Origin: Magnetococcales bacterium WMHbinv6
GTDB lineage: Bacteria; Pseudomonadota; Magnetococcia; Magnetococcales; Magnetaquicoccaceae
Direction of reading: 5' to 3'
NCBI GenBank assembly: GCA_002753135.1
Contig: PDZV01000015.1
Span: forward strand, 1-64,000
Length of the DNA: 64,000 bases
This document shows, piece after piece, positions 36,968 to 45,553 of the stretch. The position numbers and the translations under genes were made by a program. The notes beneath the pieces were generated by a model, which was not told where the DNA came from, ran no database searches, and was given only the letters and a program-made list of their open reading frames with translations. Within the stretch, counting starts at the first letter, position 1. Each line of letters opens with the position of its first letter.

Positions 36968-37954
36968 TTACGGTTTTTCCTCATGAACACGGGTTACCCG
37001 CATCACACGACGCCCATCCACAACCCCTGCCATACCATAAAATTTGACCAACCCCTCCACCTCAATCGGCATTTCCGCCGCAATATCATGGCTTAAGGTG
37101 ACCACATCACCGACCTTCAAATGCAGCATCTCCTGCACCTTCATGGTCTCCCGTGAGACCACCGGCGACAAGCGCAACGACACCTGATCCAACTGCTGCA
37201 GCATGGTATCCATCCAGACCGATGCCCCTTCCACCTGTTCGCGCTGGAAGCCAACTTTGAGTTGCTGCTTGAACAGTTCCAACACCACCGACGGATAACA
37301 GATGGTCAACGTGCCCTCCGTATCGCCCACTTCAACGCCGAAGGTGATCAAAAAGACCGTCTCATCCAGTGGCACCACCGCAGCAAATTGCGGCTGATTT
37401 TCCCAACGGGTCATCACCAGACGGAAAGAAGAGTCCATCTTCTTCCAGGCAAGTTCAATCTGCTCGCGCGTCACCTCCATCACCCGATCGATCACCTTCA
37501 TCTCGAAGGGCGAAAAGTTGCGCAACGGGCGTTCCGACGAACCAGCGCCACCAAAAAAGCCCTCCAGAATGTGGTACATCACATCACCACTAATGGAGAT
37601 CAAACTCATCGATTGCGACGGCTCAACCCGCAAGATATTGATGAAGATTGGCGGATCCAGCGAATGCAAAAAACGGCCAAAAATCTGGTTGGTGGTCGAT
37701 TTAGGCTGTACATGCACCTCCCGCCCCACCTTTTGGCTCAACTTGAACGAAAGCTGCGATGCCAAATGCTCGTTGATCATGTCGAGCCCAGGCATCGCAC
37801 CGACACGTATCGCCGTCCGTTGGCCAAAAAAGAAAGGGGTCACCTTTTTATCTTCTTTGACTTTCTCCGGCTTAGGAGGCTCCAGGTCCAGCGTACCCTC
37901 CTCCAACCCCTGCATCAGGGCATTGATCTCTTCCTCGGACAGGATCTGCGTCAT
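36968..37954 (-). CDS. fliM: Flagellar motor switch protein FliM
   Basis: 328-residue C-ring protein that binds CheY-P. The N-terminal CheY-binding motif (ILSEEEINALM, residues 4-14) is intact, and the middle domain has GLDMINEHLA and the GGAG loop (FFGGAGSS), followed by a C-terminal SpoA domain (KVQEMLHLKVGDVVTLSHD). It is preceded by fliL (24-base gap) and followed by fliN. A normal CheY input is therefore expected, although the dedicated chemotaxis genes of this organism are not clearly in the window. Confidence 0.97.
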   Translation of the reverse strand: MTQILSEEEINALMQGLEEGTLDLEPPKPEKVKEDKKVTPFFFGQRTAIRVGAMPGLDMINEHLASQLSFKLSQKVGREVHVQPKSTTNQIFGRFLHSLDPPIFINILRVEPSQSMSLISISGDVMYHILEGFFGGAGSSERPLRNFSPFEMKVIDRVMEVTREQIELAWKKMDSSFRLVMTRWENQPQFAAVVPLDETVFLITFGVEVGDTEGTLTICYPSVVLELFKQQLKVGFQREQVEGASVWMDTMLQQLDQVSLRLSPVVSRETMKVQEMLHLKVGDVVTLSHDIAAEMPIEVEGLVKFYGMAGVVDGRRVMRVTRVHEEKP

Positions 37955-37978
37955 GTGCGTATCTTGGGAGCGTAAAGA

Positions 37979-38494
37979 CTACTGAATGACAAATTCGGTA
38001 AAGTAGACCCGCGCTACCGTACCGTTAACCAATAACGCATTTATCCGGGACAATAACTCTTCCCGCAGGCGGAATTTTCCCTCCAACGACTGCAACTCCT
38101 GAAAGGTCTTGGAAGTCAAAAGCGCCAAAATTACATCCTGCAACTGGGCCGCACGCCGATCCAACTCTGATTTCAGATCCCCCGTACTCATCTCCAATTG
38201 GATGGTCGCCTTCAGATAGCGGCTTCCCTTGGGCTCGTTGAGGTTGACGACGAACGGTTCCAGTTTATACATATCCCCCACCATGGCTTGGGTATCCTTG
38301 GCCACATCGCCGGCCTTGGGTTCCGGTTGGATGGCCTTGGCTTCCTCCACCTGCTTGGCAGCCGAACTGCTGCCAGCCATATATCCCCCTCCGGCTCCCA
38401 ACAACAGCGCCACGACTGGGATGATAATTTTCAACAATCCACCCAAACCGCCTCCACCCGAATCTTTTGCTTCTTTTTCAGCCTCTTCCGCCAT
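37979..38494 (-). CDS. fliL: Flagellar basal-body protein FliL
   Basis: 171-residue single-pass protein associated with the stator. Short charged cytoplasmic N-terminus with a Gly run, transmembrane helix about 20-42 (LLKIIIPVVALLLGAGGGYMAG), then a periplasmic domain with the family blocks LEPFVVNLNEPKGSRYLKATIQLE and RLREELLSRINALL ending VYFTEFVIQ. It begins a tight run fliL-fliM-fliN-fliO-fliP. The 320-base gap upstream suggests its own promoter, but I cannot point to a convincing sigma-54 or sigma-28 site. Confidence 0.95.
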   Translation of the reverse strand: MAEEAEKEAKDSGGGGLGGLLKIIIPVVALLLGAGGGYMAGSSSAAKQVEEAKAIQPEPKAGDVAKDTQAMVGDMYKLEPFVVNLNEPKGSRYLKATIQLEMSTGDLKSELDRRAAQLQDVILALLTSKTFQELQSLEGKFRLREELLSRINALLVNGTVARVYFTEFVIQ

Positions 38495-38814
38495 GGTCTG
38501 ATCCCTTCATTCTCGGTTTCAACTACTTTCCCGTGGCCACACTGCATACACCTTACGCCTTGCCCCACTGCACAATCTGGCAGGGAATCTTTAGCACAAA
38601 AACGGCACAGGCATCGACGACCCTCGGTGGGCAGGATAGCCTGCAACGCACAGGAATGCAACAGCCAAAATCTACATCCTCTTTTTTATCTTGGCAAATC
38701 CTTCTCTAATACCAACACCGCACAGACGAAACCGGCGGGACTCGCGCCCCGCCGGTTGCTCTCTTCCGAAGCCGATTTTTTATCCTACACCAAGCAGAAA
38801 CAAAAATCGACACC
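38495..38814. other. Gap between flgE and fliL with a strong hairpin
   Basis: No gene is seen. A perfect 10-bp stem AACCGGCGGG (38730-38739) with CCCGCCGGTT (38748-38757) and an 8-base loop lies 58 bases after the flgE stop; on the minus strand it lacks a U-tract. It probably marks the 3' end of the fliK-flgD-flgE transcript. The remaining 230 bases should hold the fliL promoter. Confidence 0.5.
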
Positions 38815-40266
38815 TTAACGCTTCAACGACAATAACTCTTCCAACATGCCGTCCACCACCGAAACGATGCGGGAGTTGGCCTGGAAACCACGTTGCGTGG
38901 CAATCATGCGCACAAATTCACCCGACATGTCCACGTTGGACTGCTCCAGGGAGTAGGAGACAATGCTGCCCAGACGGTCCCCTTCTGGTACGTTGGTATG
39001 CGCCGCACCGGAGGCTGTGGTTGCGGCAAACAGGTTGCTCCCCTTCTGGGACAACGCCGTCTCATCGTCAAAGTCGGCCAGCGTTATCTGACACAGATCT
39101 TTGCTGCGACTGTTGGTGTAGTTGCCGGTAATGATACCGTCAGCACCAATGGAAATTTTATCCAGATTGCCCCGGGGAAAACCGTTCTGATCCAATTTGG
39201 TGGTGGCAAACCCTCCGAAGACGCTGGTCGAACCACTGCTGCTGCTCGTCGAAGTGTCGACATTCCAGGAGGTCAGGGTGGAATCATACGTTAAATCGGT
39301 ATCCTCTTTCAGCGCGTAGTCGTTGCTCGCATCGCCGCCATCACCCACAGCCTGGCCAAAATCGACCAGAATATCCTGGGCACTGGTGCCACCCAGGAAC
39401 TGCACCGTCATCGGCGTCGAACCTTCGCGCAACAAGCGGCCATGATCATCAAACTCCAACAAACCCGGCGTGTAGGGGGTGGTTGGCGTCGTGCCATTGG
39501 CTGGCACCGAACCAAAAGTCAACACCTGCATGCCGGTCGCACCAGAAGTGACCTCGCTGGCCTGCACCGCTGCCTGCCACTGCCACATGCTGTCACCGAT
39601 TTTGCGGAACTGAATCTCCAGATTGTGACCGGCACCAAGCGAATCATAAACCCGTACCGCAGTGGAAAAATTATAGGTACCTGAATCTTCCGGATCAAAA
39701 TTTGCCGCCGGATCAAACACGGTCGCCGAGGTGTCCAGATTGACGCCCACATTGACCATCGTTGTCGCCAATCCCGCGTCCCGCTCAAACGGTTTCAGGT
39801 TGATGTCGATCGGGGTCATGCTGGATCCGATCTCTTTGCCCTGCAACACCATACCACCGGGTGTCACCAGATAGCCCTGTTCGTTTTTGCGGAAGTTGCC
39901 GGCCCGGGTATAAAAGGTATCCACCGGTGTACCCGTCGAATCGGTTCTGCCCGCCGCTTTCAAATCCTTGACGGTGAAAAAGCCACGGCCATCAACCGAC
40001 AGATCGGTCACGTTGACCGTCGGTGCAAACGACCCCTGGGTCATGTTTTGCTGTACCGCAGCCAATCCCATACCGGTACCCACCTGGTTGGCGTTACCGG
40101 CCCCGCTGTTGCCGACCGTTTGGATCAAAACATCTTCAAAAGAGGCTTGGCTCGACTTGAACGCCGTCGTATTGGAGTTGGCCAAGTTGTTACCAATGAC
40201 CGTGATCGACTCACTGAAGTTGGTCAATGCGCTGGCACCCGCATACATTGCTTGTGTAATGGACAT
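38815..40266 (-). CDS. flgE: Flagellar hook protein FlgE
   Basis: 483-residue hook subunit. The N-terminal rod/hook motif (SITQAMYAGASALTNFSESI, then GNNLANSNTTAFK), a TDLSVDGRGFF block, a variable central domain with a Ser-rich stretch (STSSSSGSTS) near residue 340, and the C-terminal LEQSNVDMSGEFVRMIATQRGFQANSRIV block are all present. The ATG lies 82 bases after the flgD stop. Size is moderate for the family, and the domain order shows no truncation. Confidence 0.97.
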   Translation of the reverse strand: MSITQAMYAGASALTNFSESITVIGNNLANSNTTAFKSSQASFEDVLIQTVGNSGAGNANQVGTGMGLAAVQQNMTQGSFAPTVNVTDLSVDGRGFFTVKDLKAAGRTDSTGTPVDTFYTRAGNFRKNEQGYLVTPGGMVLQGKEIGSSMTPIDINLKPFERDAGLATTMVNVGVNLDTSATVFDPAANFDPEDSGTYNFSTAVRVYDSLGAGHNLEIQFRKIGDSMWQWQAAVQASEVTSGATGMQVLTFGSVPANGTTPTTPYTPGLLEFDDHGRLLREGSTPMTVQFLGGTSAQDILVDFGQAVGDGGDASNDYALKEDTDLTYDSTLTSWNVDTSTSSSSGSTSVFGGFATTKLDQNGFPRGNLDKISIGADGIITGNYTNSRSKDLCQITLADFDDETALSQKGSNLFAATTASGAAHTNVPEGDRLGSIVSYSLEQSNVDMSGEFVRMIATQRGFQANSRIVSVVDGMLEELLSLKR

Positions 40267-40348
40267 ACTGTTCTCCCAAAATGCGTTGGACGTGCCGAAC
40301 GTTGCCGCCCGGCATCAATGCAATTTTCTCTCTTTATCGATCAACGGG

Positions 40349-41023
40349 TCACCCCGGTGTATTGCTCAACTCAAGCCGTGTCACATCCGACAACGCCACC
40401 TGCCGATCCCCCAACTGCAACAAAATGCCAGAGGTGCCATTATTGATCACCCCGGTTACCTGCTGCGCCTGCAGGGTACTCAAGGCGGTCTGGCTGCCAT
40501 CATTTTCCAGCAGCGATACGGCAAACTGATAGTTGCCATCTGCCGCCGCAATGCCACCTACGGCCAGATTTTTCTCGCCTGCCTGAACATTTTGCACATC
40601 CGTACTCTTGATCAACTGACCAAACTGATTGTAAATGCGAATGTTGACATCGCCCGTGGTCGGCATCTGGAAACGAACCGCCGCAGAACCACTTTTGACC
40701 GCCGTCTCGTTGCCGGAACCAATCACCCACTTGCCCATGTAGGAGACGGCCTGATTCATCCCTCCGGTCCCCTGTACGTCCAACAGCTTCTGCAACAGAT
40801 CGTTGCTGCGATTCTGGGCATCCAGACTGCTGAATTGTGCCATCTGCGAAGTGAATTGCGTGTTGTCAGTCGGGCTGAGCGGATCCTGATATTGCAATTG
40901 GGTCGTCAACAACTTTAAAAAGTCCAACTGCAGCTGTTGCGCACTCTTTGTCGAATTGTTTCCCGAACCGCTGCTCGTACCTGTCGTTGTCGGAATCGCG
41001 CCAAATAGCGGAGTCGTTGCCAT
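40349..41023 (-). CDS. flgD: Flagellar hook scaffolding protein FlgD
   Basis: 224-residue hook-cap protein needed for hook polymerisation. The conserved N-terminal block (DFLKLLTTQLQYQDPLSPTDNTQFTSQMAQFSSLDA, split over residues 34-68) is diagnostic, followed by the FnIII-like and tudor-like domain with GDVNIRIYNQFGQLI and DGNYQFAVSL. Standard position between fliK and flgE. The 291-base gap to fliK holds no gene I can support. Confidence 0.96.
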   Translation of the reverse strand: MATTPLFGAIPTTTGTSSGSGNNSTKSAQQLQLDFLKLLTTQLQYQDPLSPTDNTQFTSQMAQFSSLDAQNRSNDLLQKLLDVQGTGGMNQAVSYMGKWVIGSGNETAVKSGSAAVRFQMPTTGDVNIRIYNQFGQLIKSTDVQNVQAGEKNLAVGGIAAADGNYQFAVSLLENDGSQTALSTLQAQQVTGVINNGTSGILLQLGDRQVALSDVTRLELSNTPG

Positions 41024-41314
41024 GCCGTTCTCTCCTTAACCTACTCGAATGTCTTAACTTTCTTGACCAGCCTGTTCAATACTCATACCTCTGTGCTGCA
41101 CCATGGCCCGTGTGTACGCCCGCCCCGACACAGCAACAGGGCCATGTGCTGCCACCACAACACCTAACCCGAAAAACCCTCTGTCAGCCTTTGCAGTCTG
41201 CGATCCACCCGTTGCCAGTGACACAGCAGCGCACTGCTCATCTTGTCGCCGATGGTCCGTCGTCTGCGGCCAAAGCTCTTGTCTGAAAACTTTTGCCCGC
41301 GCACAAAACAAGAG

Positions 41315-42739
41315 CTAGACGATAATACTGACCCCCTCGCTGGCCGAAATGATCGGCCTGTGCATCGTTTCCACTGGATCGACCCGTACCGCATCCTCAT
41401 GCAAGCGACCGGAACCGCGTGCCAACAACTGCTCCCGTTGCGCCTGTTGATCGGCATAGCTCCACTGCGCGGCTGCATAGTGATCCTGCTGCCCCTGATC
41501 ACCGACCTGCACGATCACCTCACCAAAACCCATCTCCTGCCGCGCCAGCGCATCCCGCAACTGCCCCAACTGCCGATGCAACAGATCTTTGGTCATCTCC
41601 GATTCCGTGGTGATCAACAGATGGACCTGATGCTGCCCGTCCACCCGCAAGCGCAAATCAATGCTGCCCAAATTTTCCGGGGTTAAAGTCACCCGCAACT
41701 GATCGGTCATGCCGCCACGATTCAACAGGCGCATCTTGCCTACCCGATCCAGCAACTCATCGGCAAACTGCGGCGAATCGGCTGACAATTTCCCGCCGCC
41801 TGCCACTTCGCGACCGCCAGACGTCAGCCGCAAGGAGGTATCCGTAGTGCTGCTCCCTCCGCTCACCGCTTGCAACTTGCCCAATACCTCTGCAACCTCA
41901 TCCTGGGCACCCGCTTTTTCTACCACGCGCACCTGCATCATTTTTTCCACCAACTGGGCCATGTTGGCCGTGGGCAACAGGGCCGCTGCGGTTTTGCTCC
42001 CGGCATCCATCATGACGGCAGGGATCACCTCTCCCTCACCAGCAGCTTGCCCGCCCACCCCAAGCAGGGACAATTGCATGATCAACTCTTCCGCTGTCAG
42101 GGCACCTCGATCGGGCGTCTCGCCATGCGCCTCAGCGCCACCGTTGGCAAGCGCTGCTGCCAGCATACCCAAACGGGTCACAACCTGACCCGACATGTCC
42201 AGGCCATGCCCACCATCGACGCCGTGCGCCGCATCCCCCCCCTTGCCGCGCACCATTTCGCGCCTGGTCGCGTCCTCCCCATCGGCAGCTTTTTCGGCAG
42301 ATTCTGCCGCCTCAACCGAGCGGTCCTGCGCCGCATCGCCATCCTCGACCGCCTGAGCCGAGAGATCTTCATCGACATCGGCCTGCGCCTGCTTCTCCGT
42401 CGCTTTCAGCGGCGCACGCTCCGTCTTGACCTTGTCGACCGGACTCTCGCTGCCGCGCGTCTCCGTCGTCGACTCTTTGCCTCCCTTGGACGCAGCAGCC
42501 TCACCCCTTTTTTCAACCGGCACCCGACGGCGCTCCACCTTGCCGCTATCCGCCTGTCCGACAGCCGCTTTGACCGGATTGGTTTTACCCCCCCGCGACG
42601 GATTCGCCAGCAGCGACCCCAACGTCTGATCAAAAGAGGGCACCGCCCCATCTGCGGGCGCGTTCGATAATCTGCTCAATACCGCCATCCAGTCGATCGT
42701 CGCCGTCGACGATGACGCAGTGACACTCGTAGGAGTCAT
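41315..42739 (-). CDS. fliK: Flagellar hook-length control protein FliK
   Basis: 474-residue secreted ruler protein. The first 250 residues are low-complexity, rich in Ala, Glu, Lys and Gly with no fold, as expected of the ruler region. The C-terminal Flg_hook domain (about 350-430: LRVTLTPENLGSIDLRLRVDGQHQVHL, then LRDALARQEMGFGEVIVQVGDQG) assigns the family. ATG 42739 is chosen because GAGGA lies eight bases upstream; the frame is open further but would add a cysteine-rich non-FliK-like leader. It is the first gene of the flagellar run. Confidence 0.9.
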   Translation of the reverse strand: MTPTSVTASSSTATIDWMAVLSRLSNAPADGAVPSFDQTLGSLLANPSRGGKTNPVKAAVGQADSGKVERRRVPVEKRGEAAASKGGKESTTETRGSESPVDKVKTERAPLKATEKQAQADVDEDLSAQAVEDGDAAQDRSVEAAESAEKAADGEDATRREMVRGKGGDAAHGVDGGHGLDMSGQVVTRLGMLAAALANGGAEAHGETPDRGALTAEELIMQLSLLGVGGQAAGEGEVIPAVMMDAGSKTAAALLPTANMAQLVEKMMQVRVVEKAGAQDEVAEVLGKLQAVSGGSSTTDTSLRLTSGGREVAGGGKLSADSPQFADELLDRVGKMRLLNRGGMTDQLRVTLTPENLGSIDLRLRVDGQHQVHLLITTESEMTKDLLHRQLGQLRDALARQEMGFGEVIVQVGDQGQQDHYAAAQWSYADQQAQREQLLARGSGRLHEDAVRVDPVETMHRPIISASEGVSIIV

Positions 42740-42889
42740 CGGCACATTCCTCAATGCGTAAACACAACTCGACCAATATCGGTTCACACCTCGAGGAAAG
42801 CAACCGGTATGCCACAATATAACACTATGTAATATAAGGATTTTTATTGATGCACGGCAGGGAATGCCACAGGAAAAGGCAAGAAACGC

Positions 42890-42922
42890 CGGGCAGGGGC
42901 GGCAGTTTCTGCCCCCTGCCCG
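42890..42922 (-). terminator. Terminator after the nitronate monooxygenase-like gene
   Basis: Long stem CGGGCAGGGG (42890-42899) with CCCCTGCCCG (42913-42922), plus an inner GCAG/CTGC pair closing a TTT loop. On the minus strand it is followed by a moderately T-rich stretch (GCGTTTCTTGCCTTTTCC). It lies 14 bases after the stop. Confidence 0.65.
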
Positions 42923-42936
42923 TTTCATGCACCGCT

Positions 42937-43932
42937 TCAGAGGTCAGCGGTAATTTCGGCAACCAACTCGCGGATAATTTCTGCCACCGGCTGCACCGCT
43001 TTGACCATCCCGACACTTTGTCCGGCCATCACCGAACCATACTCCACATCGCCGTCAATGGCGGCACGACGCAAGGCACCCACCCAATAATGTTCCAATT
43101 CCAACAAGGCCTCTTTGCGTTCTTTACGCCCGGATTTGACCTCTTCAATCAATTGCAGCTGTTTTTGATTGAATTCTCCGGTCCCTTTGTTGACCAAAGC
43201 CCGCACCGGAATCACCGGCAACACCGGATCAAATTGCGCCGTCACCATGGCATCCCGCGATTGGGCGCGAATGAATGCCTGTTTGAAATTGTCATGGGCA
43301 ATACATTCACTGGCACAGACAAAACGGGTGCCCAACTGACAACCGGAGGCTCCCATCGCCACCAGAGTGGCCACCATGCGACCGCTGCCAATACCACCGG
43401 CAACAAATACCGGTACCGACGCCACCTGATACAAAATTTCCTGCACCAGCACATTGGTCGAAACCGGCCCCACATGTCCTCCGGCTTCGTTTCCTTCGAT
43501 AATCAGGGCATCGGCACCCCGGCGAATCAAACGTTGCCCCAAAGCCAGGGAGGGGGCAAAAACCATCACTTTCACCCCGGCATCTTTCAGGGCGGTCATC
43601 GTCTCCTGCTCCGGCAAACCACCGGCCAAAATGCAATGACCAACCCCCTCTTCCACCACCATCTGCACCAAAGCCGGCAAATCCGGGTGCATGGTGATCA
43701 AGTTGACGCCAAACGGTTGCACGGTCCGCTCTCTGGTGGCACGAATCTCTGCCCGCAACAGTTCCACCGGCATACCGCCCCCGGCGACCACACCAAATCC
43801 CCCCGCATTGGAAATGGCCGCCACCAGATTGCGCTCCGACAACCAGGACATCGCCCCACCCAAAATGGCGTAACGCACCCCCAAAAAGGCACATCCTCTG
43901 CGCCAGGATTCCCATTTCGCTTGTTGACTCAT
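42937..43932 (-). CDS. Nitronate monooxygenase / FabK-like FMN enzyme
   Basis: 331-residue TIM-barrel flavoprotein. Signature blocks are ISNAGGFGVVAGGGM near the N-terminus, PFGVNLI, the EGNEAGGHVGP phosphate/FMN loop (about residue 145-155), and FVAGGIGSGRM. Members oxidise alkyl nitronates (NMO) or reduce enoyl-ACP (FabK); sequence alone does not separate the two here. The start ATG 43932 has AGGAGG nine bases upstream; a longer frame upstream runs through the preceding terminator and is not used. It is a single-gene unit between two terminators. Confidence 0.88.
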   Translation of the reverse strand: MSQQAKWESWRRGCAFLGVRYAILGGAMSWLSERNLVAAISNAGGFGVVAGGGMPVELLRAEIRATRERTVQPFGVNLITMHPDLPALVQMVVEEGVGHCILAGGLPEQETMTALKDAGVKVMVFAPSLALGQRLIRRGADALIIEGNEAGGHVGPVSTNVLVQEILYQVASVPVFVAGGIGSGRMVATLVAMGASGCQLGTRFVCASECIAHDNFKQAFIRAQSRDAMVTAQFDPVLPVIPVRALVNKGTGEFNQKQLQLIEEVKSGRKERKEALLELEHYWVGALRRAAIDGDVEYGSVMAGQSVGMVKAVQPVAEIIRELVAEITADL

Positions 43933-44002
43933 CTCTTTACCCTCCTGTTGATCACCCTGCCGACCGGTCTTGCCGTCGTGCGCAACCAGTACCGCCTGTC
44001 TC

Positions 44003-44035
44003 AAAAAAAGACCGGGCAAAGCCCGGTCTTTTTTT
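44003..44035 (-). terminator. Rho-independent terminator, symmetrical
   Basis: A-run 44003-44009, perfect 8-bp stem GACCGGGC/GCCCGGTC around loop AAA, and T-run 44029-44035. It functions on either strand and lies 30 bases after the stop of the orphan gene at 44066-44464, isolating it from the enzyme gene downstream. Confidence 0.93.
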
Positions 44036-44065
44036 CTGCTCAATGAATCGCGTTCTGTCGACGGC

Positions 44066-44464
44066 TCAGGCGGCCTCTGCCTCTTCATCCACATCCAACA
44101 ACGCATCGGCCAGCACATCCGCATCCATGGACATGTCCCGCGGACGACTGCGACGCGAGTCGGGAATCAGACACACCTTCAGACGATCCTCCAAACGGTT
44201 CAGCGCCCACTTCGGGTCGATATTCACCAGGGAACAGATCCAGTTGAATGAGCCTGGCTCCATTGAAGTGGAATGAAACCATTTTTTCAAGGTGCGATAA
44301 TCATAGCGAAAAACCGGATCTTCCATAATTGCCGGATCTTGTCGATAACGCTCCAGGGCCACCAAATCACGCACGGCCCGATCCATTACCGCCATCCACA
44401 GGTGCGTGTCGTTGTTGTCACAAACCGCATCACTGATCACTTCCGAAACCATTGATTTCTTCAT
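44066..44464 (-). CDS. Small orphan protein, paralogue of 23668-23988
   Basis: 132-residue acidic-tailed protein without a family I recognise. The central part (HLWMAVMDRAVRDLV, a spacer, LKKWFHS, FNWICSLVNIDPKWALNRLEDRL) matches the smaller protein at 23668-23988 in order and spacing. The segment between the first helix and WF is about 15 residues longer here. The C-terminus has a basic stretch (RRSRPRD) and then an acidic tail (DVDEEAEAA). GAGG precedes the ATG by about 12 bases. It has its own strong terminator, so it is transcribed alone. The fold may be a small helical DNA-binding domain, but that is a guess. Confidence 0.78.
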   Translation of the reverse strand: MKKSMVSEVISDAVCDNNDTHLWMAVMDRAVRDLVALERYRQDPAIMEDPVFRYDYRTLKKWFHSTSMEPGSFNWICSLVNIDPKWALNRLEDRLKVCLIPDSRRSRPRDMSMDADVLADALLDVDEEAEAA

Positions 44465-45063
44465 AGAGCGCTCAACCTCTCACAGTGTTAAGGTGTTCCG
44501 GCCTGGGCGGGGCTTCAACATCAATTTTATTGCGGCATCAACCTGTGACACATCAAAGCATCGACAAGAGGTTATCTTCCCTGTTACACCACCCATGCAA
44601 GCCATTCGGACGCATCCTGACCTGGCCGTCAGCTGCCTCCGGGATCTTCAGCCCCTCCCCAGCAAATACAACTTAAATCGAGCAAATCAACCTAACTTTA
44701 ACCAGTATGGCATTTTTATAACAAAAAAACCAACCGAAACGACAAATGCGCTACCACTGCTGGCACCATAACTTGCCGAACCTGGCATCAACAGAGTCTC
44801 CACCGTCATGTGGGAAAGAATGTAGCAAATTGTATCAAGAAATGGTACAAAAAAATGCGGCACCACAGCAAAAAATCAAAAAACTCCGACAAGCGCATCC
44901 AACATACCGTTACGCATGGATTTTATCAATACCGCTCCAATTGTGCCGCCCAGGGGCTGCTCTTGCTGCGAATCGTCGTTGACATCTCGATTTTAATAGC
45001 TATCCTTGAGCGGTATTGTTTTGATTCGTCTCGACTGATGAATTTTATAAGGAGTCACTGCAT
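44465..45063. other. 600-base gap without a gene before the STAS gene
   Basis: No credible coding frame on either strand: the open frames here have no ribosome site and unusual composition. AT-rich with several A-runs around 44720-44890. The right end holds the candidate promoter for the STAS gene (44979-45006). I see no RNA fold or repeat that stands out. Confidence 0.45.
44979..45006 (+). promoter_or_regulatory. Candidate sigma-70 promoter of the STAS gene
   Basis: A perfect -35 TTGACA (44979-44984), 16-base spacer and TATCCT (45001-45006, four of six matches) lie 57 bases before the ATG, which itself has AAGGAG. By eye only. Confidence 0.5.
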
Positions 45064-45378
45064 ATGTCCGGCACCATTTCCATTGCTCGCACCGATCAGG
45101 AAACCACCATCAGCATCAAAGGTCGCTTCAACTTTGAAATGCACTCTCAGTTCCGCGCCGCCTACCAGGAAGAGACGGTCGACAAAAACCGCAACCGCCG
45201 CTTTGTCATCGATCTGACCGGTACCGAATATATCGACTCCTCGGCATTGGGTATGCTGCTCCTGCTTCGCGAAGAGGCCGGCACCAACGATGCCGACATC
45301 GAAATCGCCAACGCACGCCCGGAAATCCGGAAAATTCTGGAAACCGCCAATTTTCAGCGCTTGTTCAAAATCACCTGA
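45064..45378 (+). CDS. STAS-domain anti-sigma factor antagonist
   Basis: 104-residue SpoIIAA/RsbV-like protein. Its STAS motif DLTGTEYIDSSALGML includes the usual phospho-serine (S60, second of the SS pair). In partner switching, the dephosphorylated form binds and titrates a kinase/anti-sigma protein, and a PP2C phosphatase reactivates it. That phosphatase is very probably the REC-PP2C-HATPase protein encoded 175 bases downstream. Strong AAGGAG seven or eight bases before the ATG. No sigma factor lies nearby, so the output may be a diguanylate cyclase, a regulator or a distant sigma factor. Confidence 0.92.
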   Translation: MSGTISIARTDQETTISIKGRFNFEMHSQFRAAYQEETVDKNRNRRFVIDLTGTEYIDSSALGMLLLLREEAGTNDADIEIANARPEIRKILETANFQRLFKIT

Positions 45379-45553
45379 TCGATTTTGAACGTTTGGTTGC
45401 CTGTTGAGCGCTTTGCGGAACGCTCCACAGGCAAGGTACCGCTTGCCATCTGGGGCATATACTGGGTATGCGAGCTTGACGGCAGGTTACGTACTTGCGC
45501 ATCAAGGTTGTGTGGCGCTTTCATCAACAGGTTGTTAAGGTGCTTCTCGGGAC

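Noticed and set aside
38495-38560. Sigma-54 promoter upstream of fliL
   Set aside because: TGGC-like strings occur but never with the GG-N10-GC spacing required.
41054-41311. Small minus-strand frame between fliK and flgD
   Set aside because: No ribosome site, no recognisable similarity, and composition differs from the neighbours; left as a gap.
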